DNA of 64,000 nt from Alternaria dauci (lineage: Eukaryota; Ascomycota; Dothideomycetes; Pleosporales; Pleosporaceae), in the NCBI RefSeq assembly GCF_042100115.1, contig NC_091275.1, forward strand, positions 3,348,001-3,412,000, given 5' to 3'. The translations under genes were made by a program, and so were the position numbers. The notes under the pieces were generated by a model. The model was not told the origin of the DNA. It did no database searches and worked only from the letters and a program-made list of their open reading frames with translations. Shown here one piece after another: positions 46,091-56,939 of this stretch (its first letter is position 1; each line of letters starts with the position of its first letter).

Positions 46091-47161
46091 ATGTCTCTTC
46101 CTAACTATATCGTGGCCGATCATGCTAATAAGATTATAACGTGCGCGCTGCACTCGTATGCCATCCTTCTAAGTAAAGTGCTCTCGCATTTTAACGAAGA
46201 GCATTAGGAAGAGACCACCCTAGGGGAGCGCCGCTGTATTCAAGAGGCCGTCGATACTCTTGTTTCCAGCGGTGACTATTACACAAAGTATACAGACTTT
46301 GTTGTACCCAATACACCCGTAGAGGCCTTTATTAGCCTCAAACTACACAAAGGATCTCACTAGTGCCGTCTTTGCACTAAGATTATCACTGGTACATCTA
46401 CCCGCCACAACATGCACAGCCATCTCCGCGAACATAGATTGAATAGTCCCCAGAATACTAGTTCTCATGGGAGAGAGGAGTGGTACAACACACGAGTGCG
46501 GATTGTTACATCGCAACAACTATTTAAGTCTGTTCCACCAGAGCATCGATCCTTGGGGTTAACACGAAAGTTTCCAGTCTACCCCCATAGAGAGTCACCC
46601 TACCGAGCTGTCAATAACAAAGAACCGAACCTCGAGCACGGTGCCCCGCAATCTCCAACGCCAGTGTCTGCACTTAGCGACAGAACACCCGAACAAAGTG
46701 ATGAGGAGACTCACATAGCTGAGGACAGCGAAGAAGACAACGCTGTATTGCGCGAACAATTGGGTCTAGCATTGCGCTGGGCAGAGGAAGCGCGAGTAGA
46801 ACAATTCGCCTCTTTCCCAGGGGCTCCCTCTATCCAGACCAACCCTTAGATCGCCACCTGTGGGATTGTGGGCACGTTTGAGGACTTCCAGACATGGGTA
46901 GAGGCTCTAGCCTACGTCTCAGTTCCCTCCTCTGATGCAGAACCAAAGCTGTTCTTCCTCTACACCACTGTTAAGGGCATGGTGCGCACCTGGCAGAATG
47001 TTAGTCTGCAGACTTCTCGCTACGCCCGTATCCGTGTAATGCAAGAGACATGCACCGACATACCCACCTTTCCTTTCAAACCCTACCAGTCTTATAACCT
47101 ACACCACGCGCTGTCACTACAGAAGATCTTTATATACTATAGAGGTAAACAGTACTACTAG
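46091..47161 (+). pseudogene. N-terminal part of a C2H2-like zinc-finger family gene, three TAG stops
   Basis: From ATG 46091 one frame runs 357 codons with internal TAG after EEH (about 46,205), after KGSH (about 46,361) and after QTNP (46,847). Each is explained by CAG to TAG. The start MSLPNYIVADHANKIITCALHS and the second module CRLCTKIITGTSTRHNMHSHLREH correspond to the two zinc-finger-like N-terminal modules of the frame at 39,116. A Ser/Pro/Glu-rich linker follows, then LQTSRYARIRVMQE...FPFKP, which resembles the stretch that precedes the recombinase-like domain in the OrsD/RecQ-like family. The expected downstream domain is absent; a minisatellite begins instead. It is divergent to the relic on its left. 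Confidence 0.7.
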
Positions 47162-47169
47162 TATAGGGT

Positions 47170-49715
47170 TAGAGGTAGGATAGTAGCTATAGGGGTCTAC
47201 CCCTAGGGGTAAGATAGTATCTATAGAGTACTACCCTTAGGGGCGAGATAGTAGGCGTAGAGTGCTGCCCCCAGGGGCGAGATAGTAGGCGCGGGTTGCT
47301 GCAAGTTACTGCAAGTTGCTACCCCCGGGGGCGAGATAGTAGGCGTAGAGTGCTGCCCCCAGGGGCAAGATAGTAGCCGTAGAGTGCTGCCCCCGGGGGC
47401 GAGATAGTAGCCGTAGAGTGCTGCCCCCAGGGGCGAGATAGTAGCCGTAGAGTGCTGCCCCCAGGGGCGAGATAGTAGCCGTAGAGTGCTGCCCCCGGGG
47501 GCGAGATAGTAGCCGTAGAGTGCTGCCCCCGGGGGCGAGATAGTAGCCGTAGAGTGCTGCCCCCAGGGGCGAGATAGTAGCCGTAGAGTGCTACCCCCAG
47601 GGGCGAGATAGTAGCCGTAGAGTGCTGCCCCCGGGGGCGAGATAGTAGCCGTAGAGTGCTACCCCCAGGGGCGAGATAGTAGCCGTAGAGTGCTGCCCCC
47701 AGGGGCGAGATAGTAGCCGTAGAGTGCTGCCCCCGGGGGCGAGATAGTAGCCGTAGAGTGCTGCCCCTGGGGGCGAGATAGTAGCCGTAGAGTGCTGCCC
47801 CTAGGGGCGAGATAGTAGCCGTAGAGTGCTGCCCCCGGGGGCGAGATAGTAGCCGTAGAGTGCTGCCCCCGGGGGCGAGATAGTAGGCGTAGAGTGCTGC
47901 CCCTAGGGGCGAGATAGTAGGCGCGGGTTGCGGCAAGTTGCTGTAAGTTACTACCCCCGGGGGCGAGATAGTAGCCGTAGAGTGCTGCCCCTAGGGGCGA
48001 GATAGTAGGCGTAGAGTGCTGCCCCCAGGGGCGAGATAGTAGGCGCGGGTTGCGGCAAGTTGCTGTAAGTTGCTGCCCCTAGGGGCGAGATAGTAGGCGT
48101 ACACGTAGCGCTAATGTTACTGTCGTTATGCTTGGTGAAATGCTGTGTCTGTAGATCTAATGAGTGAAATTGCACCTCCGCCTGTCTACTCTTCGTAGAT
48201 GGTGCGTATAGTAGTATCTAGATAGTAGATGTAGAGTGCTGTAAGTTGCTGCCCCTAGGGGCGAGATAGTAGGCGTAGAGTGCTGCCCCTGGGGCGAGAT
48301 AGTAGGTATAGAGTGCTGCCCCCGGGGGCGAGATAGTAGCCGTAGAGTGCTACCCCTGGGGGCGAGATAGTAGCCGTAGAGTGCTGCCCCTAGGGGCGAG
48401 ATAGTAGCCGTGGAGTGCTGCCCCCAGGGGCGAGATAGTAGCCGTAGAGTGCTGCCCCCAGGGGCGAGATAGTAGCTGTAGAGTGCTGCCCCTAGGGGCG
48501 AGATAGTAGGCGCGGGTTGCGGCAAGTTGCTGCCCCTGGGGGCGAGATAGTAGGCGTAGAGTGCTGCCCCTAGGGGCGAGATAGTAGGCGCGGGTTACTG
48601 CAAGTTACTGCAAGTTGCTGCCCCTGGGGGCGAGATAGTAGGCGTAGAGTGCTGCCCCTAGGGGCGAGATAGTAGCCGTAGAGTGCTGCCCCTGGGGGCG
48701 AGATAGTAGCCGTGGAGTGCTGCCCCTAGGGGCGAGATAGTAGCCGTAGAGTGCTGCCCCCAGGGGCGAGATAGTAGGCGCGGGTTGCGGCAAGTTGCTG
48801 CCCCTAGGGGCGAGATAGTAGGCGTAGAGTGCTGCCCCTAGGGGCGAGATAGTAGCCGTAGAGTGCTGCCCCTAGGGGCGAGATAGTAGGCGCGGGTTGC
48901 GGTAAGTTGCTGCCCCTGGGGGCGAGATAGTAGGCGTAGAGTGCTGCCCCTAGGGGCGAGATAGTAGGCGCGGGTTGCTGTAAGTTACTATAAGTTGCTG
49001 CCCCCGGGGGCGAGATAGTAGGCGTAGAGTGCTGCCCCCAGGGGCAAGATAGTAGCCGTAGAGTGCTGCCCCCGGGGGCGAGATAGTAGCCGTAGAGTGC
49101 TGCCCCCAGGGGCGAGATAGTAGGCGCGGGTTGCTGCAAGTTGCTGCAAGTTACTGCCCCCAGGGGCGAGATAGTAGCCGTAGAGTGCTGCCCCTAGGGG
49201 CGAGATAGTAGCCGTAGAGTGCTGCCCCCAGGGGCGAGATAGTAGCTGTAGAGTGCTGCCCCCAGGGGCGAGATAGTAGCTGTAGAGTGCTGCCCCCGGG
49301 GGCGAGATAGTAGCCGTAGAGTGCTGCCCCCAGGGGCGAGATAGTAGGCGCGGGTTGCTGCAAGTTGCTGCAAGTTACTGCCCCCAGGGGCGAGATAGTA
49401 GCCGTAGAGTGCTGCCCCTAGGGGCGAGATAGTAGCCGTAGAGTGCTGCCCCCAGGGGCGAGATAGTAGCCGTAGAGTGCTGCCCCCGGGGGCGAGATAG
49501 TAGCCGTAGAGTGCTGCCCCCGGGGGCGAGATAGTAGCCGTAGAGTGCTGCCCCCGGGGGCGAGATAGTAGCCGTAGAGTGCTGCCCCCGGGGGCGAGAT
49601 AGTAGCCGTAGAGTGCTGCCCCCGGGGGCGAGATAGTAGCCGTAGAGTGCTGCCCCCAGGGGCGAGATAGTAGCCGCGGATTGCCGTAAGGTGCTGCCCT
49701 TGGGGGCGAGAGTGA
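47170..49715. repeat. 34-nt GC-palindromic minisatellite, about 75 units
   Basis: The unit is GAGTGCTGCCCCCGGGGGCG followed by AGATAGTAGCCGTA, 34 nt, with CCCCCGGGGG varying to CCCCTAGGGG or CCCCCAGGGG. At intervals a variant unit carries GCGGGTTGCTGCAAGTTGCT instead, a higher-order pattern. Because 34 is not a multiple of 3, stop-free frames rotate through the array and produce long open frames on the minus strand (47,319-49,726) that are not genes. It ends 155 bp before the DUF3723-type gene, so it may act on that promoter. A 47-bp gap of unrelated sequence at about 48,105-48,240 splits it. Confidence 0.95.
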
Positions 49716-49869
49716 CTAACACTCACCGCTAGACTTACAGCGGCCTATGCAAGAATAGACGGCTTCTCGCCTACTTATACCTTGTGTAGTACCTCTCTAT
49801 TGCTTTCTTACCTTCTCTTATCTCTTTTCCACTTACCTTAGTTTCTGTGTTCTTTCTAACAACGTTGCA

Positions 49870-52137
49870 ATGAAGCGCCCTCTAGCAAACGTTTTAACCA
49901 AAAACAGCAAACGGCAGCGTACGAATGATCCAGAGATTGAAGAGACAACTCCTATCCACGAACAAGCTGCGCCATACCTACTCGCTATAGCGAAGTTTCC
50001 AATCGATGCGCTTAGCGCAGAATGGAGTTTTGGTGTCAATAGGTCTATTGACACAGCACACCAGCGCCGCCTCTGCGAGATCTTTAACGAAACTGGTATT
50101 CTTCGACGAGACCCTAGCCACCAACTGCAGATTGCCTGTTCTAAGGAACACGTAGAGCAGATGCTTCATCATCTGAAGGTGGAATTGCCAGCTCAGAGCA
50201 CAGTTACTTCTGCCACGTTTGCGGATAAGGAAGGATTGGAATGGCCGTCGTTCAAGAGCTGGAAAAGCGTGACTGGAGGGACAGCGGAACTTATTACGGG
50301 TCACCATCGTGTAGAGGCATTCAAAGAGTATCTTCGCCTTCAGCAGTTAGGAGAAGAGGAGAGGTGGTGGGTGTGCCGCATCTACGATAAAGGCGGGTGC
50401 CCCTTAACGCGCGTACTGTGAACAACAGCCCCTAACCTTTTTAGACACGCTACCACCAGACACTCGTGTTAAACTTCGGGCGAATCGGGCCGATATTACG
50501 CTCCCTGACAATCATGGCCAGATATGGTCCGAGTTAACCAGCCTGTTCTGCACAAACGCCAATCTCTTTCAAGGCTCAAGCAAGTCAGTTGAGAAAGAGA
50601 TGAGAGAGCATCTTCAGCTTAGTAGCCGCGTCAAGTTCCCAATACGGCGGCTAGTTACCCTGTGGAGAAATCAAAACTGGCAGCCCCTGCTTACGCGTTG
50701 GTGTTCTACCGCAATTGGGCAGGCAACGTTTAATCTCTCCACTTTTGAGTGGATGGCTAGTTGTCGGATAGATGACGTATGTGTAACCCGCCGCCGAAAT
50801 ACTCTGACCTGTCTTGCTAATCTACTGTCTAGCATTGGTTCGCTGCGTTTGAGAACGTACTTCGCATCTCTACATCTATTCGAAAGCAGTATGGGGTTGA
50901 CGCCAGTTTAGCAGACTGGAACACGCTAGCTAGCCTGCCCCAGGCACGAAGTCCCCATGACGTACAAGACCTGTTCTACCCTGGCGAGGAGTTAGACAAG
51001 GATCCTGGCCCTTCCCATACGCGCCGGCAGGGCTTCTTCCCAACTCTAAGCAATGAGGCCTACCATGCGCTATACTCCACTGTACTTTCAAAGCCCACAC
51101 ACACGTACACAAACATCCTCGCTCTCTTAAAAACCCCGAAGAAAGAGGGGAAGCTTATGAGGAGTATTATGACCCACGTCAGCCAATGGGTAAACAGCGG
51201 ATCCGCCAAGGTGTCTGACAGCGACAACAACAAACCCGCACTGCGGAAGTATCTAGTGCCCGTGCTGCAGAGCAGGCATGCCGGCCAGGCTGATCAAAAA
51301 TCTCTTGACCTCCAACAAGAAGTACTGCAACACGTACAGCAAAATGCGGAAGCATTCACAAGCTCTATACTAGACCGCTATATTGACGAGTACCCAAGTG
51401 CAGAGATCAAGAACTACGGCGCACGCTTCCAGCATAAGGTGTGGAGAGAACTGCTGTCAATTGTGACCAGTTTCACAGGGCCAACCTTGCACAACAAGCA
51501 CTTGGCGTGCCTAATTCAAAGCGATACCTACATAGCGCGAACGCCTACAATCGCACAAATCGCGTGTGATGCTATCTGTCAGGTCCCTGAAGTCGTCAAC
51601 GAACCTGCGCTCCAGTCTACTAGGGCAGCAAACGACTTGCTAGAGACAATTCAGGTCGCAATCACTGAATGGATGTCTAGACACACTCTAGAAGACTCTG
51701 ATAATACAAGTCAAGAGGTTCCGCTGCCCGCAAGGCACTCTAACGCCGAGTCTAGCAGAGAGAGAGAGCTCAATCTGACAGTCTCTGAAGCGGCACGTAG
51801 CGTTTCAGCACGGTCGAGTTCGGACCAGCTTACCCCAGAGCTAATTTCTCACCCCTCAACTGAGCCGCGCATACCCAAGGCATCCCAGCAGACCAAAGTT
51901 CAAAACAGGGGGATTGAGGACTTGAGTCTAAGCGACCTTGCTGCAGCCCGAGAGAAACACCGTCAGAAACGCACCCTTAGCGACCAGGTAGCTGTAAAGG
52001 GCAGTGCTTCTCTAAGCGAAAAGACCCGAAAGAAACACCGTAAGAAACACACCCTTGGCGACCAGGTAGCTGTAGAGGGCAGTGCTTCTCCAAGCGAAAA
52101 GACTCGACAGAAACAACGAGGGGCTTGGAGGAAGTAA
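49870..52137 (+). CDS. DUF3723-type protein with ParB-like box
   Basis: Three exons: 49870-50392, 50445-50776, 50833-52137 (719 residues). Intron 2 is canonical (GTATGT to GTCTAG, 56 nt). Intron 1 keeps the frame only as a 52-nt GC-AG intron (AAG|GCGGGT ... CCTAAC...TTTTTAG), giving IYDK-DTLPPDTRVKLRAN; otherwise there is a one-base defect. The N-terminal pattern FPIDALSAEWSFG...R.LC.IF...G, then ITGHHRVEAFKEYL...WWVCRIYDK, is the DUF3723 signature, whose GHHRVEA box resembles ParB/sulfiredoxin-fold proteins. The C-terminus is basic, with a duplicated segment SDQVAVKGSAS / GDQVAVEGSAS. DUF3723 genes are recurrent accessory genes of giant fungal mobile elements. Biochemical role unknown. Confidence 0.75.
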
Positions 52138-52295
52138 TCCGTATCTGACCCTAGCCCTAACCCAATAGACACTGTTCCTCTCCTCTTTCCTCTGCACTGG
52201 ATATTGTGATTCTCGATCATCATCTATCGATCTACCCTACAAGATCCTCAGCCCTTAGCCAACGTACTATTTTATATAATACTGTTCTTATCATC

Positions 52296-55200
52296 ATGTC
52301 TTTAGATCTTGCACAACAAAACGATAGCGATTACGATAACAGCAGTGCTGGAGAGGAGGACGGCCTGTACCAAGATGTGCAACCTGATGAGCACGATAGA
52401 GAACCTGACGAGCATGATGGAGAAGAATACCACGAGAGCAGCCTTGGGGACGAAGACGCAATAGCGAATAATCAACTTACCTGGGCTATTGACCACAGCG
52501 GAGGTGACCACCGACTACCTGGTGAGTTTAAGAGCATCCTACTTGTACGCATATAGTAACTACGTAGTAGTGAAGGGATTTATCAAGATGATAGACAGCC
52601 CCGAATTTAACGGCAGTAAGGCTATTGGAATGCTGCAGAAGCGATACACGATAGACTACGGATCGAGGCGCGTTGGGTCCCGACCAGCCAAGCCTGAGGA
52701 CAAATTTATCCCTGAGTTCCACCTCGACCTTATCATTATCATCGGCCGGCCGCTCCAACCCATTGTGAAGTTCTCTACGTTCTTCGACCACGTAACAATC
52801 AGCTTTAAACACTGGCGAGCTCCATACAGCGCTAAACACAGCCACGGACTGTCGTTTGATATGGAGCATCGTACCTTCCGTCTTGCAAAGGGTGGAACGC
52901 GCGAATCTTGGTTTATTGTTATGCACCCTGTCGATAGCACAGTAGACCCTCTTCTGTCAGGCAGCGAACGTCGCAAACGCCGCGAGAAGGCGTCTGAGCA
53001 CAGCGCTCTCAAACCCTCCCATGCCCTGTTCCTTACGTCGTACATTAAGAAAGTCTTCCTTACAGGCGTATTACTTGGAGAGGGTGTTGAGGCTTCTTGG
53101 AAATTGGATGGACCCCAGTCGCAATCGATCTCAATCGTCAAGTGGGAAACGTTCCAGGAGCAGTTCATGGAAGGGTGGCCAGAGTACGTGCGCAAGAACA
53201 CGCAGGATCCGTTCTGGACTGAGAACCTGCCAGCGTTCCATGCGTATGACTACGGGCAGAACCTTCCAATTGAGTTGTCTACTGAGCAACTCAATAGTCT
53301 GCCTAAGGAAACCCGGTTGCGCCCTGATGACGAGACGTCTGACTCTGATGACGAGACGTCTGACTCTGATGACGAGACGTCTGACTCTGATAGCGAGACG
53401 TCTGATTCTGGGAATGATTTGTCAAACTCTGGGAATGATTTACCAAACTCTCAGAATGATTTATCTAACTCTGAAGACGCGGCGGCTAGGTCCGAAGGCG
53501 GCGCAGAGGGGGCTACGCCCCCACAGAGCGGTACACAAACAGGCGATCCAATTCCCCCGCCGCACGACCATCAACAGCCGTTTGATAACTACACACAGGA
53601 TCTTCTACGCGCACTAGAGGACAAGTATAGACTGGAGAGCATTGAGACGGTCTCCTACGCGCTAGCGGTCGACATCCACTCAATAGCATCTTCCAACCTC
53701 CCTAACGCCTCTAATGACGTCGGTGTCATTCTCGCACCTGCGCGCTGCCTCCTTGCCAATCGCAACAACGTTGTTCGCCAATACCAACACCCGCGCGACT
53801 TTACCTTCTACCCTCTTGCCTTCCATCCATCGTACGGCAACTTCTCCTCCGCGCAGCCCCCAGCATTCCTACGCGACAACGTGCTCGCTGTAATGGAGGA
53901 CAACATGAGCTATCAGAACAACGGTGCGAGCGTGTTGACTAGTGGTTATTTTCAGGCGTACTCCAACATTAAGCGAACTATACGCCATAGCCCCGGCAAC
54001 TTACTTGCTACCAAGGGCATTGCCACGGCTGCCCTGACGCTGCCAGATCAGGATGGCAACCTAAACCCTCGGGTAGCGGCGAAGCGGCAGCGTTTACTGC
54101 GGAAATTGCGAGGCGAACAGACTCCTGATAACCCTACGTCTTCCCAACCGTTCGCTCGCGAGCAACAGCGGATTAAAGCCGCTATAAAGGAAGAACTGTA
54201 CGCGTTTAGGATGGAGCAAGTTCTGTCTGTGCAGGTGTCGCAGTTAGCTGACGGTCAACGGAATTTTGCGACAGTGCTTCAACCTATCCTCCAGCTAATC
54301 CGGTACTTCTCGCTGGAACAACCTACCTACATTGATGTCCTCTTCGCGTTCAAAGAACGCATCTTTCCAAAGGTTCTCTCCTCCTTTGCTAGTCTGTTCG
54401 CGCACGCATCAGACGAGTTTTATCGTCGCTTCAAGGCTGCTGGCTCTAAAGGGCTGCCTTTTGCCCTAGCGGAAGGTGTGGCCGCATTCGATCGCCTTGG
54501 CAGCTACTGCTTTACTGGGTTCCCCCGGTCTTTAGTGGGCTCAGTGCTCGGGCCTCTCTGCACCATAGAAAGCATTGAGCAGGGTGGGTGGCCGTTTATC
54601 GACCCCAACATGCTCAATCTGCAAGGCAGTGGCCATGCTAACCTAGTGCGTTGGCCGCGCATGGACAATGGACGACCTATTATGATGCACGTTGCTTCCA
54701 TTCGCCACCACTATGGGCCCCAGGTTGCCGCTTATTGTCACAGCGAGGTATGGTTCCGTGAGCTTGGTGGGCTCACAGGTAAAGGGCCTCGTGGCGCAGA
54801 AGAGTTCCTAGTAGAGGTGCTCGAAGAGATGTGGAAGCCGCAGACAATCGCTTTCGTAACACACCAATTCTATCGCGCTCTGAACAAGGGCGGACGGGGC
54901 AATGCTCAAAGCGTAAGCCTAACAACACTGCAGGCACGACAGGAGGCGCAAGAGCAGGTGACGCGTTGGGCTGAAAGCGAGCACCCCTTCTCTGCAGGGT
55001 TCGTGCAATTAGCGTTTCAAATATCAGCCGCTAACACAGTACAGGGAGTACGAGTCGATCTTTCCTGTCTTTTATCCAGAAGCGACTTCGGGTTTGAGAA
55101 GCCAGACGCGACGCGACTTTGCGCAAGAGCTCTACTGGGAGTGTGTTAACAGCCATGGCCAATCTAGTAGCTACCTCTTTTCAAAGAACGCGAGCTGGTT

Positions 55201-56171
55201 CACTGTGTTACGCGCTGCCGTGCAACACGCCAGGGCCAAGGCGATGAAGGAGGAATACTGGATCAGCGCCATAATGTCAGCTCTAGCGGCGTGCCGCATT
55301 GACTGTGTGCCTGGTTCATACCATGGCCGATTGAGCTACCGGAGAATGACGCGGCTAGTCGGTAACGTTCCGGCCCCATCCGCTATAGCGGCGAGACCGG
55401 GCAGCCTCAAGCGGGCAGCGATTGAGGCAGTACACCAAGCAAAGCGGCGCTCGCAAACAAAGAGTACTATCGACTTTGGTTGCCAAATCCCTTTTAACGC
55501 CATCCCGCCGCTAGTTGAAAAAGGTTTTCAGCAGTTGGACGGCCAGTTCTCAAAGTCCGGCATGAATCAGAAGGTTCGTGAACACTACCACAGAGCACGT
55601 CAGTGCCTCATCGAGTGCTTAGGTCAGCCAAAATGCGATCTAATGCTCATGTTGGTGTTAACCCTTGCATCCTCTTCAGCTACCCCTACTGTAGCGGTGA
55701 ATGCGACTGAGTTTTCCAAAGGACCAACCAAGAACTCTGAAATGTTTGCGGCCGCCTTGGTAACAAGAATGCTCTGGTCTCTTCGACCAGATTACTTCCC
55801 GTCGGAGGAAGACGATGGTTGGGTGCTTTCGGTACGGGAGATGACGAAGAAGATTGGTAAGACTTCCCTAAGAGAGGCCCTTTTCCCAAGTAAGAAGCAT
55901 TGCTAACATAGTACTATCTGGGGTAGAGCACAAAGGTTGCAACAACCGCTTCCTTCGACAACTGCAATGGATTCGGGTTACTAGTGGGCGTCGAGACTCC
56001 CCAAGGAACAGCGACATAGCGATCAACTATGATTCCGTTCTTGAGAAGAGACGTACAGAGTTAATGCGACTACGGAGCGATGCTAAAGGTTTTATTCAAT
56101 GCGTGTTTGGTAGTTCTGATTATGCATGGGTTGACCGATGTCATACTATTATACAGGAGTCCCCAGTGTAG
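52296..56171 (+). CDS. Large accessory protein of unknown family, four exons, acidic 21-nt repeats
   Basis: Exons 52296-52521, 52568-54998, 55045-55889, 55927-56171 join in phase to 1,248 residues. The introns are 46, 46 and 37 nt (GTGAGT/TACGTAG, GTTCGT with CTAAC/TACAG, GTAAGA with CTAAC/GGTAG). The first 70 residues are very acidic (DEHDREPDEHDGEEYHE). A folded part follows up to about 330. Then comes a short tandem of DDETSDS heptads coded by 21-nt units (53,326-53,410) plus SGNDLSN/PNSQNDL units, and a large helical region from about 430 to the end with conserved-looking blocks (LFAFKERIFPKVLSSFASLF, GGWPFIDPNMLNLQG). I recognise no domain. It starts 158 bp after the DUF3723 gene on the same strand, so the two probably belong to one element. 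Confidence 0.65.
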
Positions 56172-56939
56172 AGTAAGCTATTATAGCTTCCACTATAATT
56201 TTACATCTTCTCTCCTATAAAACACGTATATACTATATACATCTTCTATCCTATACAGCTTTTGAAGAGATTAATACACGTTACGTAGTGTTATGATTTT
56301 TTAAAATATTTCGTATTAACTGTAAATTCAGAAAAACACCAACCCCAATATTAACCGTACTATCGTTGTCGCATGTAATCCGTTTCTTAATCTTAACTGT
56401 GTCTCTTCTCTACTATTTACATAATTAACGTAATAGTAAAAAGACGCAGGCACTAGAGAATAGAGCCTGCGAAGTCTACATTGCATTAGTGGCTGAAGTA
56501 GCACAGTGTAGAGGCATCCTGTTACTATTCTCCGCAGGCAAAGGTAATAGCACCTTGCGCGGCAACCTTTAAGGAAAAGAGAGGAAGCCGCTATGTGTTT
56601 CGCTCTTCTTTGTAGTTATTTGTAGATTTGTAGCCTGCGGTGTTGTTGACTTATCTGTATCGCAATACGACAGCAGCTTCCTAGCAGGCTGTAATCGTCG
56701 AGAGCCACGGTACAGCCGGTGACTTAGACGACAGACCTAGCCTAACACTAAATTGGCAAGCTTCCGCAACACGGACGCATACACCCCACCTGCTAATAAG
56801 CACCGCTATGACTAGCAACTCTCGTCTACCTCACTACTTCCGTAGAGTGTCGCTAGAAGCTCAGCATTGTGCTCTTCGAGCCCATCACTCTTTTTCCGCA
56901 GCGCATAGTTCAGGGTCGTCAGGTAACCCGGTTTATTGT
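56172..56939. other. Intergenic between convergent genes, partly AT-rich
   Basis: No gene seen. The left 250 bp are AT-rich. An inverted pair CGCAGGCACTAGAG / CTCTATTC..GCCTGCG near 56,443-56,477 could form a small hairpin. Confidence 0.4.

Noticed and set aside
47170..49715. CRISPR-like array
   Set aside because: Units are contiguous tandem repeats without unique spacers, in a eukaryotic genome with no cas genes.
47319..49726. Several long minus-strand open frames (60-205 codons) of LAPGGSTLRLLSRP type
   Set aside because: Produced by the 34-nt tandem array lacking stops; frames rotate every unit and there are no start or splice contexts.
53021..53617. 198-codon plus-strand frame inside the 1,248-residue gene
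   Set aside because: Out-of-phase shadow through the DDETSDS repeats.
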